This document shows positions 1-14,200 of a DNA stretch of 64,000 bases, in pieces (within the stretch, counting starts at the first letter, position 1; each line of letters opens with the position of its first letter). The translations under genes were made by a program, and so were the position numbers. This DNA is from Prunus persica (lineage: Eukaryota; Streptophyta; Magnoliopsida; Rosales; Rosaceae). The notes under the pieces were generated by a model. It searched no databases. It saw only the letters and a list, made by a program, of their open reading frames with translations, and had not been told where the DNA came from. The stretch covers positions 46,617,657 to 46,681,656 of the forward strand of contig NC_034009.1 of the NCBI RefSeq assembly GCF_000346465.2. Reading direction: 5' to 3'.

Positions 1-345
1 GTCAATTTTTGTGCAATAAAAAAAATCGAAAAAAAATAAAAACTTACCAAAAAATTACTGATTTTTTTTTCTTCTATAAATACCAACCAATACTCTTCAC
101 TTTTAACACCAAATCCTCATACATTTTTTTTTTCTACAAATACCAACCAATACAACTAATAAAATAAAATCTTATCCAAAAATATTATCAAAATTAATTG
201 TTTAGGTAAAAAAAGTTGTGAAAAAAATATAAAAAATGAATAATATTTGCCATGGCGAAGGGCAACTATTGAAAACACACATTGCTTAATTTGGCAAGGG
301 CAGCCACTATTCACCTAAATAGTAGCTGCCCTAGTCCCCCCTTGC
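1..345. repeat. AT-rich MITE-like sequence with nested inverted repeats
   Basis: The first 200 bases are A/T runs with a direct repeat of the type 'ataaataccaaccaatac' (near 76 and a variant near 136). From about 250 to 355 there are two inverted repeats. The inner one is 'gggcagccactatt' near 298 facing 'aatagtagctgccc' near 319. The outer one is formed by 'gccatggcgaaggg' and 'cccttgccatggc'. Such short nested inverted repeats next to AT-rich DNA are typical of non-autonomous DNA transposons, possibly PIF/Harbinger-like. No terminal repeat pair or target-site duplication could be closed because the left end is probably outside the window. Confidence 0.35.
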
Positions 346-346
346 C

Positions 347-794
347 ATGGCAAGGGACAAACTGCTGGAAGTGCTCTTGGAGCTTCGCAAGATTTGCCCT
401 CTTAGTCGAGGAGCTATAATTTGGATGAGAGTATGCCTTCTAAAATATTCAGATGCAAATTTCTTTGGTATAGTTGACAAGGATAATGCATTTTATGAGA
501 CGAATCGCGAATGCAGTGAATATCCCCTTGTCGATTAAAGTTTGTAAACTATTCATACGATTAAGTTCTAAACTTGTGTATGGACCATTGTATGCTCGTG
601 GGAAGCAAAAAGTATCATATAAGAAAACCCTTTATGCTACAGTTGAATGTACTAGAGATCTTTCTAATGCAGATTGTAAGAACTGCTTAAATTTTGCAAT
701 AAACGAATTTCTAAGTCGTAATTATAAAATGAGAGGTAAACATGCTATTTATGGGAGTTGTTACATCATATTTGAATTTTACCAATTTTATTAG
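347..794 (+). pseudogene. DUF26 (Gnk2/stress-antifungal domain) gene fragment, frameshifted
   Basis: Two overlapping plus-strand frames together match one DUF26 domain, as found in cysteine-rich receptor-like kinases and cysteine-rich repeat secretory proteins. The first frame (to 538) has the family-like stretch CPLSRGAIIW followed by CLLKYSDANFFG. The second (to 794) has LYATVECTRDLSNADCKNC, which carries the diagnostic C-x8-C-x2-C motif. The reading switches frame between about 520 and 545, so a single-base indel is inferred. There is no signal peptide, no second domain and no kinase; the 5' side abuts the MITE-like inverted repeat. I read it as a truncated, inactive fragment. An alternative is a sequencing indel in a real one-domain gene. 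Confidence 0.6.
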
Positions 795-1569
795 GTACAA
801 TTTGTTGTCAAAGAATGGATTCATTGGAATGTCAATCCTAAGCATATTATTATATAGGGAATGGTAATAAAATATTTCAATTATAACGTTTGGAAATGCA
901 AGTTATGGTAATGAAAATGAATTTCTATTCTCGTTCGTATGTTTTATTTTTATACATTGTCATTGCTAAACTTTTTAGCTTTCTTTTCTTTTTCCTATTT
1001 CTTGTGAATTGTCGACTACCTAGTTCATCATAGGGACTAATAAGAAAACGTCAATTCTAAGGAAAAGAGGTGTTTGGTTCGCAGGAAAAATGAGTTTAAA
1101 AATGAAAAATTATTTACTTTTCCATGTTTGGTAGGCTCCAGTTCGGAAACAAGTTTTTAGACTGATGAAAAAATAAGCGGAAAATGAAACCCTCCCTTTT
1201 TCATTGAATAAGTTTATACAATAATTTCCTTTTTTTCTATTTTGTTCACTTAGCTAGTGGTTGAAAAGGAAAGCAACTAAGAAATAACACACCGAGTCGG
1301 TGTCACCAGCATTATAATGTTTCCTCCACGGCGAAAGAGCACACCTCCAATAAGTGCTTACTATCACCCTTCAGCAATGAAACAACTTCACGCCAGTCAC
1401 CTCAACTGCACTGCACTGCATTTATCAGAAGACAAATTAGAACCATTTTTTACAAAAATTTATTGCGACAAGTACCCTTTTTACTCATGGTTATTAAAAA
1501 TTTCTCTCCATCAAAGGAAAAGATACAAAAAGAGGCTCCAAGCAATATAGAATTGTAGAAAAATACTGC
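795..1569. other. Intergenic, no gene recognised
   Basis: AT-rich sequence. The stretch 1068-1215 contains 'gtgtttggttcgcagg' and a mirrored A/T-rich tail, resembling ends of plant MITEs, but no clear terminal repeats were closed. No exon-like coding signal was found. Confidence 0.3.
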
Positions 1570-1740
1570 CACGATGGCAAATTTAAGATTAAGCAAATGG
1601 CAAGTTGGGTCTCTAAATTGCAGAAGATAGTTCCTTTGTCTAGCACATAGGCGGAGTATGTCGCAGTCGCCGGAGCCAAGGAGGAGATGATACAGCCGAA
1701 GGGCTTTTCTTGACGAATTAAGAAAGAACGGGAGCAAATA
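1570..1740 (+). mobile_element. Ty1-copia RNase H relic
   Basis: From 1591 the plus strand reads KQMASWVSKLQKIVPLSST, a stop codon, then AEYVAVAGAKEEMI. This is the conserved copia RNase H region (SW.SK.Q..V.LS..EAEY.A). The in-frame stop where Thr/Ala is expected and the lack of flanking polyprotein show a dead fragment. No LTRs were found around it. Confidence 0.6.
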
Positions 1741-2265
1741 ATATTTATCTAGAGCTGTCAATGGAGTTAAGCTGTCACAATTGCATCCCAAAATAATCTG
1801 AATGTGAGGAGAATTTCAGGGGCTGAGGTCGCGTGAAATGAAATAGGAAAACATATTATATATCAGTATTTGTAAACAATAGCTTTCATTTATATTGTCA
1901 TCAAATATTGAAAGATCGCAAAATCTCTTATATTCTTGGTTAATATATAGCAACAATAATCTCTTTTCTAAAGTACATCCAGGGCCAAAAATAGTACATC
2001 TGGGGCTACTAGTTAATAAGCCTGAACGAGCCTCAGCAGCTAATCAAAAATGGAAAATGAAAATGAAAATCCTGCAAAGCCTCTCTTTTCAGGTATCACA
2101 TGGTCTTCTTGCTGGCCAAAATCTCTTGTTTAGCATACAATAATTTCACCGTTTGGAAGGCTGTCTGTCACCTTGAGGTCAAATTATGCAAAGTGTACCG
2201 GCTACCCAAGATCTTTTGCATAATTGCTCTATTTATACCAAACCATAGTGTATTTTATATTATAT

Positions 2266-5200
2266 TTACAACTCTGCCCTAGATTCAAGGTCCTCTGCTG
2301 GACTGCCAATCACTGATTTCTCCGATTGATTAGGCAGTGGTGTGGGCTCTTGGACGTCCAGTTCGTCACCTAAGATTTTCGCAGTGAATTGCCTCGCCTC
2401 CAAATCAAGATCTGGCCATTCAGAAACTATTCTTCTAGCTCCCTGCAAGATTCAATAAAATTCAGGAAAAGTAATTGCACATCAGAACACTGAAAAGAAA
2501 AAAGTTCAATGATAACTTGGCCAAGGTGTGTGTACTCAGTAGGGGAAAAAACACAAACCAAAGGAACAAACATCTACCTGAAGCTTGGGTTCCTTAGTCA
2601 TGGGATTGTTACAAAGATCAATGGTTTTTGCTTTGGACTTTGTGGCATTACCACACCATGATTCACACCACAGCCATTCTTGCGGTAAAGAAAATATCGG
2701 TACTGTATGTTGAGCATAGTTTGGAAGATCCTGTAACATTAATAGTGGCATTTAGAATGGTTAATGAAAATTATAATGGAATATGTACGTCTGAAAAGAG
2801 CCTCCAAATGATGTGTTCCCAATGTAAAATTGTTGGGTTCTTATTTGTTTTCTCCTCCATAGACAGAGAGAGGAGCTTGCTGATGGTGCAAATGGGGAAA
2901 AGTGAAATGGGTATCTTTACTCAATGATTAGGGTCGTTAGTTTGTAACATTAACTGCTACGTTGGAACGGCAGCAAGCACACATCCATTTCTTTGTTTGC
3001 ACGTATACAAAGATAAAGTTAATGTAAAATTCATAAAAACATTTTCATTGCCTAATTAATCAAATATTATACATGTTGGGCCCTACTTGAGGAGTCTGGG
3101 CCCACATGTGACAGTACTGTTAAAATATAAACATTCAGTGCCCAAGTGGGGCCCGTATGTCTCTGTCTCATCTTCGAAAATCAATTTTTTATGCCTTAAA
3201 ATGAAAAGACAAATAGACTATCAGACAGACAAAGACATGCACAAGCACACTAATTCTCGTCACATAGCGTAAATACGTGATCATGCAACCAAAAGAACTG
3301 TGAATTATGAGCTTAACTACTTGCCTGATCAAGATTAGATAGACTGTTAGGGTCCTTGCTAAGAGTCTCATAGAAAACTCTCAGATTATCTCCTGCTGCA
3401 GTCTCTCGAAATTTCTTCAAATCAACAACGTACAAAGCACTGCACAAAATCAACACATCAGCTCCGCAAGTTTCTCCCTCTTGTTAGAATAATAATTTTT
3501 GGCTCAGATCCTAACAGTTTTAAGCTTTTGAAAACCATGATTAGCTAAAAATAGTTTATTAAGTATTCAGAACAAAAGATTGTAAGTTCAAATCCTTATA
3601 CTTGCAAATTTTCAACATAAGTTGAATTCCCCATGTTGAGCCCTCTAGTGGTAGGGAGAAGTCCACATGTGAGGGGTAGTTCTAGACCATCAAATAAATG
3701 CTGGCCCACATCCTCACAGACTAAGCTTTTGAAAACAATAGTTAACTACTACAAATATATTATTACTTGACATGTCCAACTTATGATCAATTTCAACATA
3801 AGCACTAACTGACCTTATGTGATAAGATTTTCCCCGTAAATGTTCTTTCCAGAAACCCTGTTCCCAAAAAAAAGAAAAAAAAGATAAGAAGCAAGTAACC
3901 AATGATGAATTACCAAACTACTCCATAACACTCTTTCTAACAGACATGGATCCATGAAATTGGTGACAAACTTCATGAATGCATAAAAAAATATAGAAAC
4001 TGAAGAAAAGAAAAAAGATAAGGGCATTATCGGTAACTACTTGTCTCCAAAACCGATATCCATCCATATCCTTGTTGTTATCACAAAATGGAGTATATGC
4101 AAGAGGTCTTCCTTTTATATCCATGTCATAGAGTTCTCCCATGTCTGCCCTAACAATTTGATCTGCATCAACAAAAATGACCTGCAGATATTGGCAAATA
4201 TTGAAGATGTCAAATATATATATACATATGAAAAAGCACTAAGACAGCAAGTTGTCTTACGAAATATTAAATGGCAATACCTTTTCCAAAGAAAGGGGGA
4301 AGATAACATCAAGGAACAAGATTTTATAGGCCCAAATAATCCTTTGCTTTTCTTTCTGCTTGTGCAACCATGTAGGCCACTTGTAGGTAACTAGTTCATA
4401 CTCAAAACCATATTCTTGAGCCATAAGTGGAATGACATCCTGCATATAATAATAATGACCAAGTATCCAAGTAAGCAGTCTCATTTTTTTCTCTGCAAAC
4501 GAGCCTTGACAAATGTACAACTTAAACATTTATAACCTTGAACTGAGGAGACAAATAGTTCTTTATGAACCAGAATTTGACTGGACGACGGGTGTTCTTC
4601 AAGACACTTAAAATCATGATCTTTAGAAAACGTTCATATCTGCCAAATTATATCACAAGAAAGTCATTAAAAGATTTCATGCTTAACGGAAAAATTAAAA
4701 TAAGCCAATCTCATAGAATAATGATGACAATTTTTCTTGTTGTTACTATCATCATGATAGTTGTAATAACCATTCTCATTTTTATTTCTATTACTATTAT
4801 CTAATTGTAAAAGTTGCAAAATGACAAATTATTTCGGTATGCAACTAAGAGGGTGGGAGAATTTATCTGAGATCCGTCCAAAAACCAATTTTTGAGTTCA
4901 ACGTGTATAGGCATATAAAGAACCAATTTCAACACTTTAATTGTATTGATGGCACACCATCTGTGGGTCAATTTCAGAACCCCTGAGGTTTGACTTAATT
5001 GCACTCACACCCCACTGGGGTCCCAATGAAATTGACCACACCATCTGCCAAATATTTATGAACTCCAGGCATGTGTACTTTTGAGACAACGGCCTATGGA
5101 AGTTCACAAATGTCATTTTGGATCATCATTTGTGGCTTTCACCTCCAGGCTGGAAGACATTAAAAACTAATTCCTAAATACAACATGTATACTCAATCTT

Positions 5201-8200
5201 TGATTTTTCATAAGAAACCAATGTTTATTAGAAATAACAGGAGTGCAAGGAGGATGAACAAGATGACCATTAACAATAATCCAAACAATGATCATGAATT
5301 AAGGAAATTTCAAAGTTACTGAGTTCCCAAAATAGTAAGATTCCATCTATCCTCTAGGAAAATGAGGACCATATCAAGCATGGTGGGCCAACCAATTTCT
5401 TAGTTGCATAACTTTCAAGCCACAAGATATTTCAAATCTTGCTTAAATATTACAGTGCACATACAATCAAACATATAAGACATATTAAACAGAGAGAATA
5501 TCACAATCTGAACAAGAACGAAGTTTTGTGAGAGGGAGTTAAGTACTTGATTTTTTTTTTTAAGGAAGTACTTGATATTTAGTAGTATCCTACCACATCA
5601 TGACTCTTTATGACATTTTGATCATCGACGAAGTGAATATTGTACTTTCCATTTATAATACAAGGCAGAAATTTAAAATTTTAAAAATGTTGATAAACAA
5701 AATAATGATGCAGAAGCAATCATGGACTCAATTATGTTCACCAAAGAAAGACTGAAAAAAAGCATAAAGAAGATCAAAATCAAGAGAGAAGAAACGCTCA
5801 CAGGTGTCCAGAAGCAATAGAAAAAATATTAATCATTTTTCCATGTCGTACATCCTTTCCTTGCTCCTAAGAAGGAGAAGTTGCAAGACTATCATTACCC
5901 AAAACCATAATAGAGAGTACTATCAAACATAACCAGAGTCGATATAATGTTTAATTAAAGTAAGGTTTTACACATTATGCAAACTGTAATCAATAATAGC
6001 ATATCTAAAATTAGTCAGAAGCAGTATTTGAGAAACTCGAAAAATACATACACAAAAAAGAAAAAAAAAAGCAGGAAGAAGTTGCATAAAGACCAAGACA
6101 TTTGCTAAACCTAATGCAATCCATTTGGATGAACTGGACTAAATCAACTTCTGATTGCTTTTAATTAAAAGTAAATAAGGGGAATGTACACCAATAAGTT
6201 TAGTGATGAGCCTGTATGAGGTTTTTGCTTTGTGCCAAAGGGAGGTTTTCTATGTGTCACCATTTCAGATGTTCAAGTGGCATTTGTGAAAGTAAGACAG
6301 ATCTTGGATGCAGTTTTGGTGGCAAACAAATTAGTAAGTGAGAAATAAACAAAAATGTGGTAATATTTTTCAAAATGGACTTTGGAAAAGCTTATAAGCA
6401 GGTTGAGTGGAACTTCTTGAAAAAGGTTGAAGAGCTGGTTGAATTATCTTCATTACTGGGATTGTTGGAGTACTAGAATTGTTAAAGCTAAACCTGATTT
6501 GAGAAGATGGAGGTTGGATTTCTCAGGAGAATTTTGGATTTCTCAGGAGAATTTTCTTGCTAACCTTTCTTTAGTTTCCTAAATACAAATGATGCAGCTC
6601 TGGCTTTTTTTTTTCCCCAGTGCAGACAACTTGGAAAAGATTTTGGTTTGGCTTGGGGCTCACCTGAGGGAAATACTTGTTATTTTCTTCAGGGTAGAGA
6701 AGCTGCTATTACTCCTCAATGGCGCATTATGAGTAAGATACAGAGGGAATGCACTGATCATATCTTCATGTATTCTCAAGTAGCCTCAGGATTATTGCAT
6801 AACTTTGTGTAAGGACGCTGGAGTGAGTTGGGTGACTGCAACAGGGAGTTAATCTTGGCTAAGTTAAAAACATGCTGCACTTCGCGGAGGGACAAAGACT
6901 ATACTTCAATGGTAGTGGTAATGTCTTGGCTGTACTATGGATAATTTGTATGGAATCAGAGGATCTTTGGAGATTATGAAGTGGCAAGGGCAGATGATCT
7001 TTGTGAGAGTTAAGGTTTTGGTCTTCACTTTAAAGACTTTAACAGACTTTAAAGATTATCCTTTTCTTCTGTAATGTTGGATTGGGGAGCAACTGTAGTA
7101 TTTCTTTTAAACTGAGGGTAATTTTAAGTTATTTCTGAAAATCTAACCTTCATGGTCCTTTTGCTTTATATATACAGACTAAAACCCAAAACACCGAACT
7201 GATACATTCTAATTATTATATAATTGGCCTTTTCTTGGTATGTATATAATTCATTAAGTTTAACAGGTTACTTGTATCCACCAGTAGAGACAAATATTAA
7301 CCTGACTCAGACCAATACTAAATTATATATTTCTATTATGTTTATGTATACAACTTGTTATTGATTTCCATTAACTAAGTACCAATCTATAGTTTGTTAT
7401 GGCTGCCCATTGCAATGATTGAAGAAATGACACGTGGTACATTGCAATTTTACCAAAAACAGAATAACAGCAGTTCAACAATGTTAATACAATCCCGTGA
7501 AGAAAAGAAAGGAATTACCAAGATTCCTTACCACTGAAGTACTTCCACTCTTTTTTGATTGTTCAGCAGCACCAATAAAACCAGAAGCCCATTTCAAGAA
7601 GTTGGTGTTCCAGCTACTTCCCTACAACAACGGAAAGAAAAATAAAAATAATAACATTTCTAAGACTACACACTAAGACAATATTTGGTCACAACAGTAG
7701 TAGGAATTAGGACAATATTTCAAAAGTAATAACAAGAAGCACTCACCTCCTTATTATCCTGTGTGTTGTCTTCGACATCAGACACTAGCAAATTTTCATG
7801 CTCCTTTCCCTTTTTCTTCGCTACTTCCAGGTGAACTACTTTACCCCGCAAATCATTTATGGTGATACGTTTGGAAAATGTTTTGCTTCCACTTCCGTCA
7901 CCATTATCTTTCAGAACATAAAGTTCCGAACTTCTACCAGGAGCAAGTTGCAAGTACCAAACCCCAGGAGACACTTTCATTTGCCAATATCCCAGATTGG
8001 CCATCACAAGAGTATCAACCAGGTGAGGTGTACTCTTAGTACCAATAATCAACTGAAGGCCACGGGGAGGATCATGATCTTTCTCAGAACAATGACCTGG
8101 TTAAGACGACTTGTCAGTACATATGACAACATAGTAGTAACCCTCACCGCACCCTTAACTTGCAGTAAAATTGTAAGGTAATGCCGAGTTACAATTCATC

Positions 8201-11200
8201 TCAAGAGAACACAATCATACCCGTAAGGACAAGAGCTTCAAGCTCAAACACAGCTTGTAATGTCCGTGTCTCACCAAGATTCTCAAGCAAAATATTATCC
8301 AAGTCATGGCTGTATGTATAATTAGAAATAAATTTAGTAAAGGACAAAGCATAAAAAGTGGTAGTCATAACATAAATTCTTCTACATTTTGTTTGAATCA
8401 GTCAATGACAGTATGACAGAAACTACAAACTTGTGTTAATGGAGAAACTCACACTGCAATAACAGGCTCAACTAGCCATGGGTCAGGAACATCAAGATTC
8501 ATTGTGAGAGTTTTGGACAGTGGCATGTTTGCAAAAAAGGCTTTTGGCCCATTTATTGTGTAGTCGGTGCTGCTGAAGTCATCCTGCAAATATGATGACA
8601 AAGAGTCTGATACAGGAGTCTACATTCCAATGGAAACAAAAGTATTGGGCTTATAGAAAACTAGTCATCTAGCATACCACTGTTGGTACCACGTATCTGT
8701 AATAATTCTTCAGAGGAAGATCGACAAGAGAACTCTGAAAAGAACTCAATTGTTAGAATGTGGAGAATATTAACTGTGCTGTATTAACAGAAGCAATGAA
8801 AGAAACATATACACCTAGCCATGAATTTACAAAAATACCAAAACCAAACAATAGACCATCTTTGGTTTATCGATGGCAACAGTCATAAACAGTACTGTAT
8901 CAACACATGGATACACTGAAAAGGCAAAGGACAGGCTTTCTATTATTTGTAAATCAAAACTCATGAACTGCTTGAATATCAAATCAAACAGGTAACAACA
9001 CACCGTGACCTATGGAAAAGGGTCAAACCTCAAAAAGATAAAGCCACAATAAAAAGGCTATACCAATCATGAGTCAATTATTCATTCATGAAAATTTGTT
9101 TCTCATTCCATTTAAAAATAAAAATAAAAAGGCTATACCAATCATAAGTCAATTATTCATTTGGTAGATCAACTTGAATGTGACTTTTTAATTCTGTTGG
9201 CAGGTCAACTGGATGGTAAACCAAACACTCTGGCAAGGAAACCTAAACATTTATAACATTTGATCAGATTTATTTCCATTTGTGGGATTTATAACAGTGC
9301 GGCAGATTCAAGGTGGGAAATGGGAATAGGGTCAGATTTTCGGGAGGATAGTTGGGTGAGGGAGGGGGTGTTGAAGGACATTTTTCCGCGCTTGTTTGCG
9401 CTGTCTTCAAAGCATACCTTAAGCATTAACTGTTTTATGGATACTCAGGTTTTTCTTCATAATTGGGACTTTGGGTTTAGGAGAAATCTGAATGAAAGGG
9501 AGACTGCCGAGGTGATCAAGTTGCTGGAAACTCTGGAAGGTATCAGATTGTGTGCTTCTAAAAGGGATAGGAGAAGGTGGGATCTAGAGGATTCGGGATC
9601 TTTCACATGCAAGTCCTTTCAGTCCTTTTTGCGCAACAAGGGGAGGGCAGAGACCTTTCCTCCTTTCTCTCTTGTGTGGAAGGCCAAGTCTCCCCCTAAG
9701 GTCAAAGTCTTTGTTTGGTTGGTGGCGCTTGGGAAAGTTAACACATCGGATCTTGTCCAAAGGAAAAGACCCTTTATGTACCTGTCTCCTCAATGGTGTG
9801 TGTTATGTAAGCTTTGTGAGGAGAGTGTGGACCACCTTTTCTTACATTGCCCTTTTTCCTTGAGTCTTTGGTGGCTCTTGTGGAGGGAGGTTGGGACTGT
9901 TTGGGTGATTCCGAAAGGGTGCTCTGATTTTCTTTGTTCTGACTTTGTGGTTTGGGGATTGGGGAAGCTCACTTCAACCTTATGGGGCTGTTTGGTCCAC
10001 TCTGTTTTCTGGATCATTTGGATGGAGCGTAATAGGAGAATCTTTGAAGACTATAAGGGAGTGAGAGTGAGTGATCTTTGGGATAGAGTTAAGTACTGGG
10101 CAGCTTTTTGGGCTTCTGTTACAAAAGATTTTAAAGACTACTCTTATTCCACAATTATGAGGGATATGGCAGCTGCGGTTAAATGAGGGTTTGGGGGTGT
10201 GTTGTTCTGTGGTTTTTCGGTTTTGTTCCTCCCTGTTAGTTTGGGAGGTGTTGGTTCTGTTTGTTTGTTTCTGTTTTGTTTTTTTTTCTTCGGTTGTGGT
10301 TGCCTTATCCACCTCCGTGTTCTTTTACTTAATAAATTTCGTTTCTTCTCCAAAAAAAAAAAAAAAAAAATTTCCATTTGTGGGTGGTGACAAAAATTGC
10401 CATCCCCAAACTTTGGGATAGCAGAAATCTAGAGAATACCATACTTGGTAAATACAAGATCATCTAAGTTTATGATTCAAACAAAGAACTGAACAAAAAG
10501 GAAAGATGAATATGACCAGAGGAGAAAATAGAATGCAGCAGAACAAGTTTTGTTGAGTCCTTTTGCATGCTATGAGAGACCAGGGATGGACAAAATGTAG
10601 AAAAAAGTGTTGTCTTTCTAGGGTCCTCTATCAAAACAAAAAACTCCGAGGCAATGATTGCCAGATAAACAGATGGAATCAATAACAATATTGAAGAGTT
10701 TATGATAATAATCAAATAGCTAATTGAAAATTGTTGACGTGATATATTAGGTTTAGGGTTTATTATTTAATATAGTTGACTTTGTATCCTCACCTTTTTT
10801 GTATACTTTGTACATCTTATAAATACCTCAGAATGAGAAGAATAAAATCATTCGATTCATTCAGATTTCTAGAAAAATGAATGGTTCGGATCATGAAATC
10901 CGATTGTGAGGTGCACTCCAAAAGGGTGGTTTGTTCCGTATTAAGTTGCATGCTAGTTTGTGTTTGAAAATTTAACTCTATATATATGAGTTTCTGTACC
11001 AAAGACTAGAATGGAAAGAACACATAATAGGTAAAGGCATTCATGTATCACATTTATGAAGTTTAAGCAACTGAGCAAGTATTATCTCACCATTGGATTT
11101 AGTACAATCCTCATGCTGGGCCGAATGTATTTCCAAAGAACGCGAAGAATTGATGATAGCTTCTGGCCATATGGACTTAAAGGATCAAAAACTGCATCGA

Positions 11201-14200
11201 TATGAATACTAGAATTTTCATTGTTCAAAACAATGGCACTGTAAAGGATAAAGAAAAAAAGGAGTGTAAGATATAATGGAACAACAAAATACATAATCTA
11301 ACTTTTTACAGACCCCAACATATCCATGAGAATCACCACTACAAACTATACCAAGTCGCTTCTCTCTTAACTATGGTTCATATATTTCAAAAGCTATACT
11401 TTTGTACACAACAGAAACTAAGACTACAATCAGATACAAGATGCCTCCTTTTATTTCCGTTTTCACTAAATATTAGAAACTACAATCAATTGCTTACTTT
11501 TTTATTTTAATACAAGCGATAATCTAAACTACAAGGGGGAGGGGGGTTTCTCTCACACACACACTACCAAGGTGCCATTGGGGTTTGAACCTAAGACCAC
11601 TAGGCTGCAAATCAAGGTCCTTCTACAAATCTAAACTGCAAATCTAACATCAATTGTGTACTTTTAAGTTTTAAGGAGTTGGGCTGCAAATCTAATATCA
11701 ATTGTGTACTAGTTGGGCTCTTTGTTCACAATAAGGGCTCGTTTGGGAGTGATTCTGGCCCAAAATCACTTATAGGGAGAAGCACCTCCCACGTGCTTCT
11801 TTATATAATCACTTAAAACCACTTAAAGTGACTATATGGATAAGCGATTCTATAAGTGATTATTGGCCTATTCAGAATCACTCCCAAACAAGCCCATAAA
11901 ATTTGCACCAACATCAAATATCCAGGTGAACTGCCACTAAAGACCACACTCACTCATGCTTTTTCTTAAATATTAGATATCTAAAGACAATATTAAAGTT
12001 GTTTACATGGTATTATGAAACTAAATTACAATGAGACATCTAGTTGTCATTGTCCCATACTATACATACACTCAAAGAACCAGTTATCTGTTTACCTATA
12101 TTCTGCATTCAAAATGTCAAAGCGTGCACTTTCAGAACTTCGATCCCGCATAGCCATTGAAGATGACACACACATAATAGTATCACTAATGAATTTGCTG
12201 CAAGTACCATTTGAAAAATCACAATTAGTCATTACCCGAATAAAAGATAAGATGGTGAACGAAAAAGATTGATGTCAGTTACAAATGGCCAAAATTTATC
12301 AGTGATCCCTACTGAGAGTCATTATCGACATTATCAGTCATCCCCAGTCACCCCAATTATATGGACGGCTCCCTTATATCAAATTCATTTGCACTGGATC
12401 ATCCAAATATATGGAAAGTCCAACAAAATAGGGAAATCCAAGATCAGGACTTGTACCAATACCCAAAACTCAAAACTGAATACATGTAATACAATCCTCA
12501 AGGAGAACTGGGTCATGGACCAAACTTGTGAATATGGCATGCAATAACTGAGATTCAAAAACAATAAATAAATAAATTTTAAAAAGAAACATGAAATCTG
12601 TAAAATTGTTTGCCACCTTGGAGAGCATGTCATATAAAATATGTCTTAGAATATAAAGTAATTGTTGGCCCACGTCCTAACAGCTTAAGCTTTTGGCAGC
12701 AAAGGGAAACCAACAAACTTCCTCACTAGGTATCCTATGCAAGAAGGCAGAAGCAGAAAGCCAATATCTCTCTTTCAGAATGAATTTCTAGTTTACGTTC
12801 TTATAGAAATAATTAAAATTTGTTGACTTACAAGAAAACGACTGGAACATGCTTAGACATCTTAAATTCAAATACACAGGATCAAGCCAAAAAACGATGC
12901 ATAATTATCTTTGGTCTCCACAATGGTCGGGTTAAAAACTTGCAGCTGATTTAGGATGTAAGCAGAGCGCATTGCACAGTAAAAGTAAAGAAGCTTGACT
13001 AAAAAACCTTGTTAGGGTGTCAGGATCCACATCCTGCCACTTCACTTCTTCAATAATTTCCACTATGTGCTTTATTCTCTGTGCAAACTCCAGAGACTCT
13101 AGAAGACGTAAATCATGGCTCAAGAAGGTGCTCTCGTCATTTAAAGGTGTCACCTATATCATCACACAAAACGATTTCATTAATATAGGGATAGTTGCCT
13201 AGACATGGAATCTAATTGTAAAGATAATTATTTTTTAAAAAATATTGAAACTTCATACTATGTTTAAGTAAAAGAGCTGAAATAACATTTAATATGACTT
13301 CCAACTAAGTAGAATGTCAACATAGAAGACTCACCCTTCCATTAGTAATGACTGCATTAACACCAGATTCAAGGCGAAGTTCCCTATATAAAAATTGTGC
13401 TACCTGAAAACCATCATGCACAGCTATCACAAGAACATTCTCACAGTAGATTACCAATGTCTGAACAGATAAAGACAAAATGATTTCTTAATAACTCGCA
13501 AGGCCAAAAAAGGAAAAAAGGATGAAAAAAAGGCAAAAGCATCAAAAGAACCCTATACACAGAACTATTTGCGAGGACCTACAGCAGGCCAATGTCTATC
13601 AGAAGTCAGTAGGCATCTGATGAAAGCAGTGAACTTATACACACTAGAATTTAAAGATAAAAAGCCAAAGCACACAGATAATTGTATACCTTATTCACAT
13701 ATTTTCTCAATTTGTCAGCAGAAAATTCAGAAAGAGCAGATCTGTAGGGCTTTGATGATAACCCATTAGCCTCAGCCAACTCACAGACTTTATCTATAAA
13801 TGCTTGAGTGCTCTCAGCAGCTTTAGATGGTGCAAGCAAGTAATTATGCTCATATAATGTGCACATCTGACTCAGAAAGTTTAACACCTTTTTCTTATGG
13901 CTGCACAACAAGCATGAAAAATTAACATGAGTTATGTATTCATTGCCCATTAAGCTTTGATATAACATTCCCATTATGCTTTGATAAACATACAAACCTA
14001 TACGAGGATGCGGTGATTTCAAACACCTTCACGAAAAGAAGACTAGAAACATCAGCATGCTGATTGACGATGAAAAGCACACCTACTCGAGCAGCATTAG
14101 ACCCATCCATCTGAATTACAATGAAATAAATAAATACAAAACAGAAAACAACATCTATAATTATGATGATGGTGATGAACACGTTTAGGGTGAAATTATG

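Noticed and set aside
2628..2927. 99-codon plus-strand frame as a gene
   Set aside because: It overlaps the penultimate EBS1 exon in antisense and continues into intron sequence.
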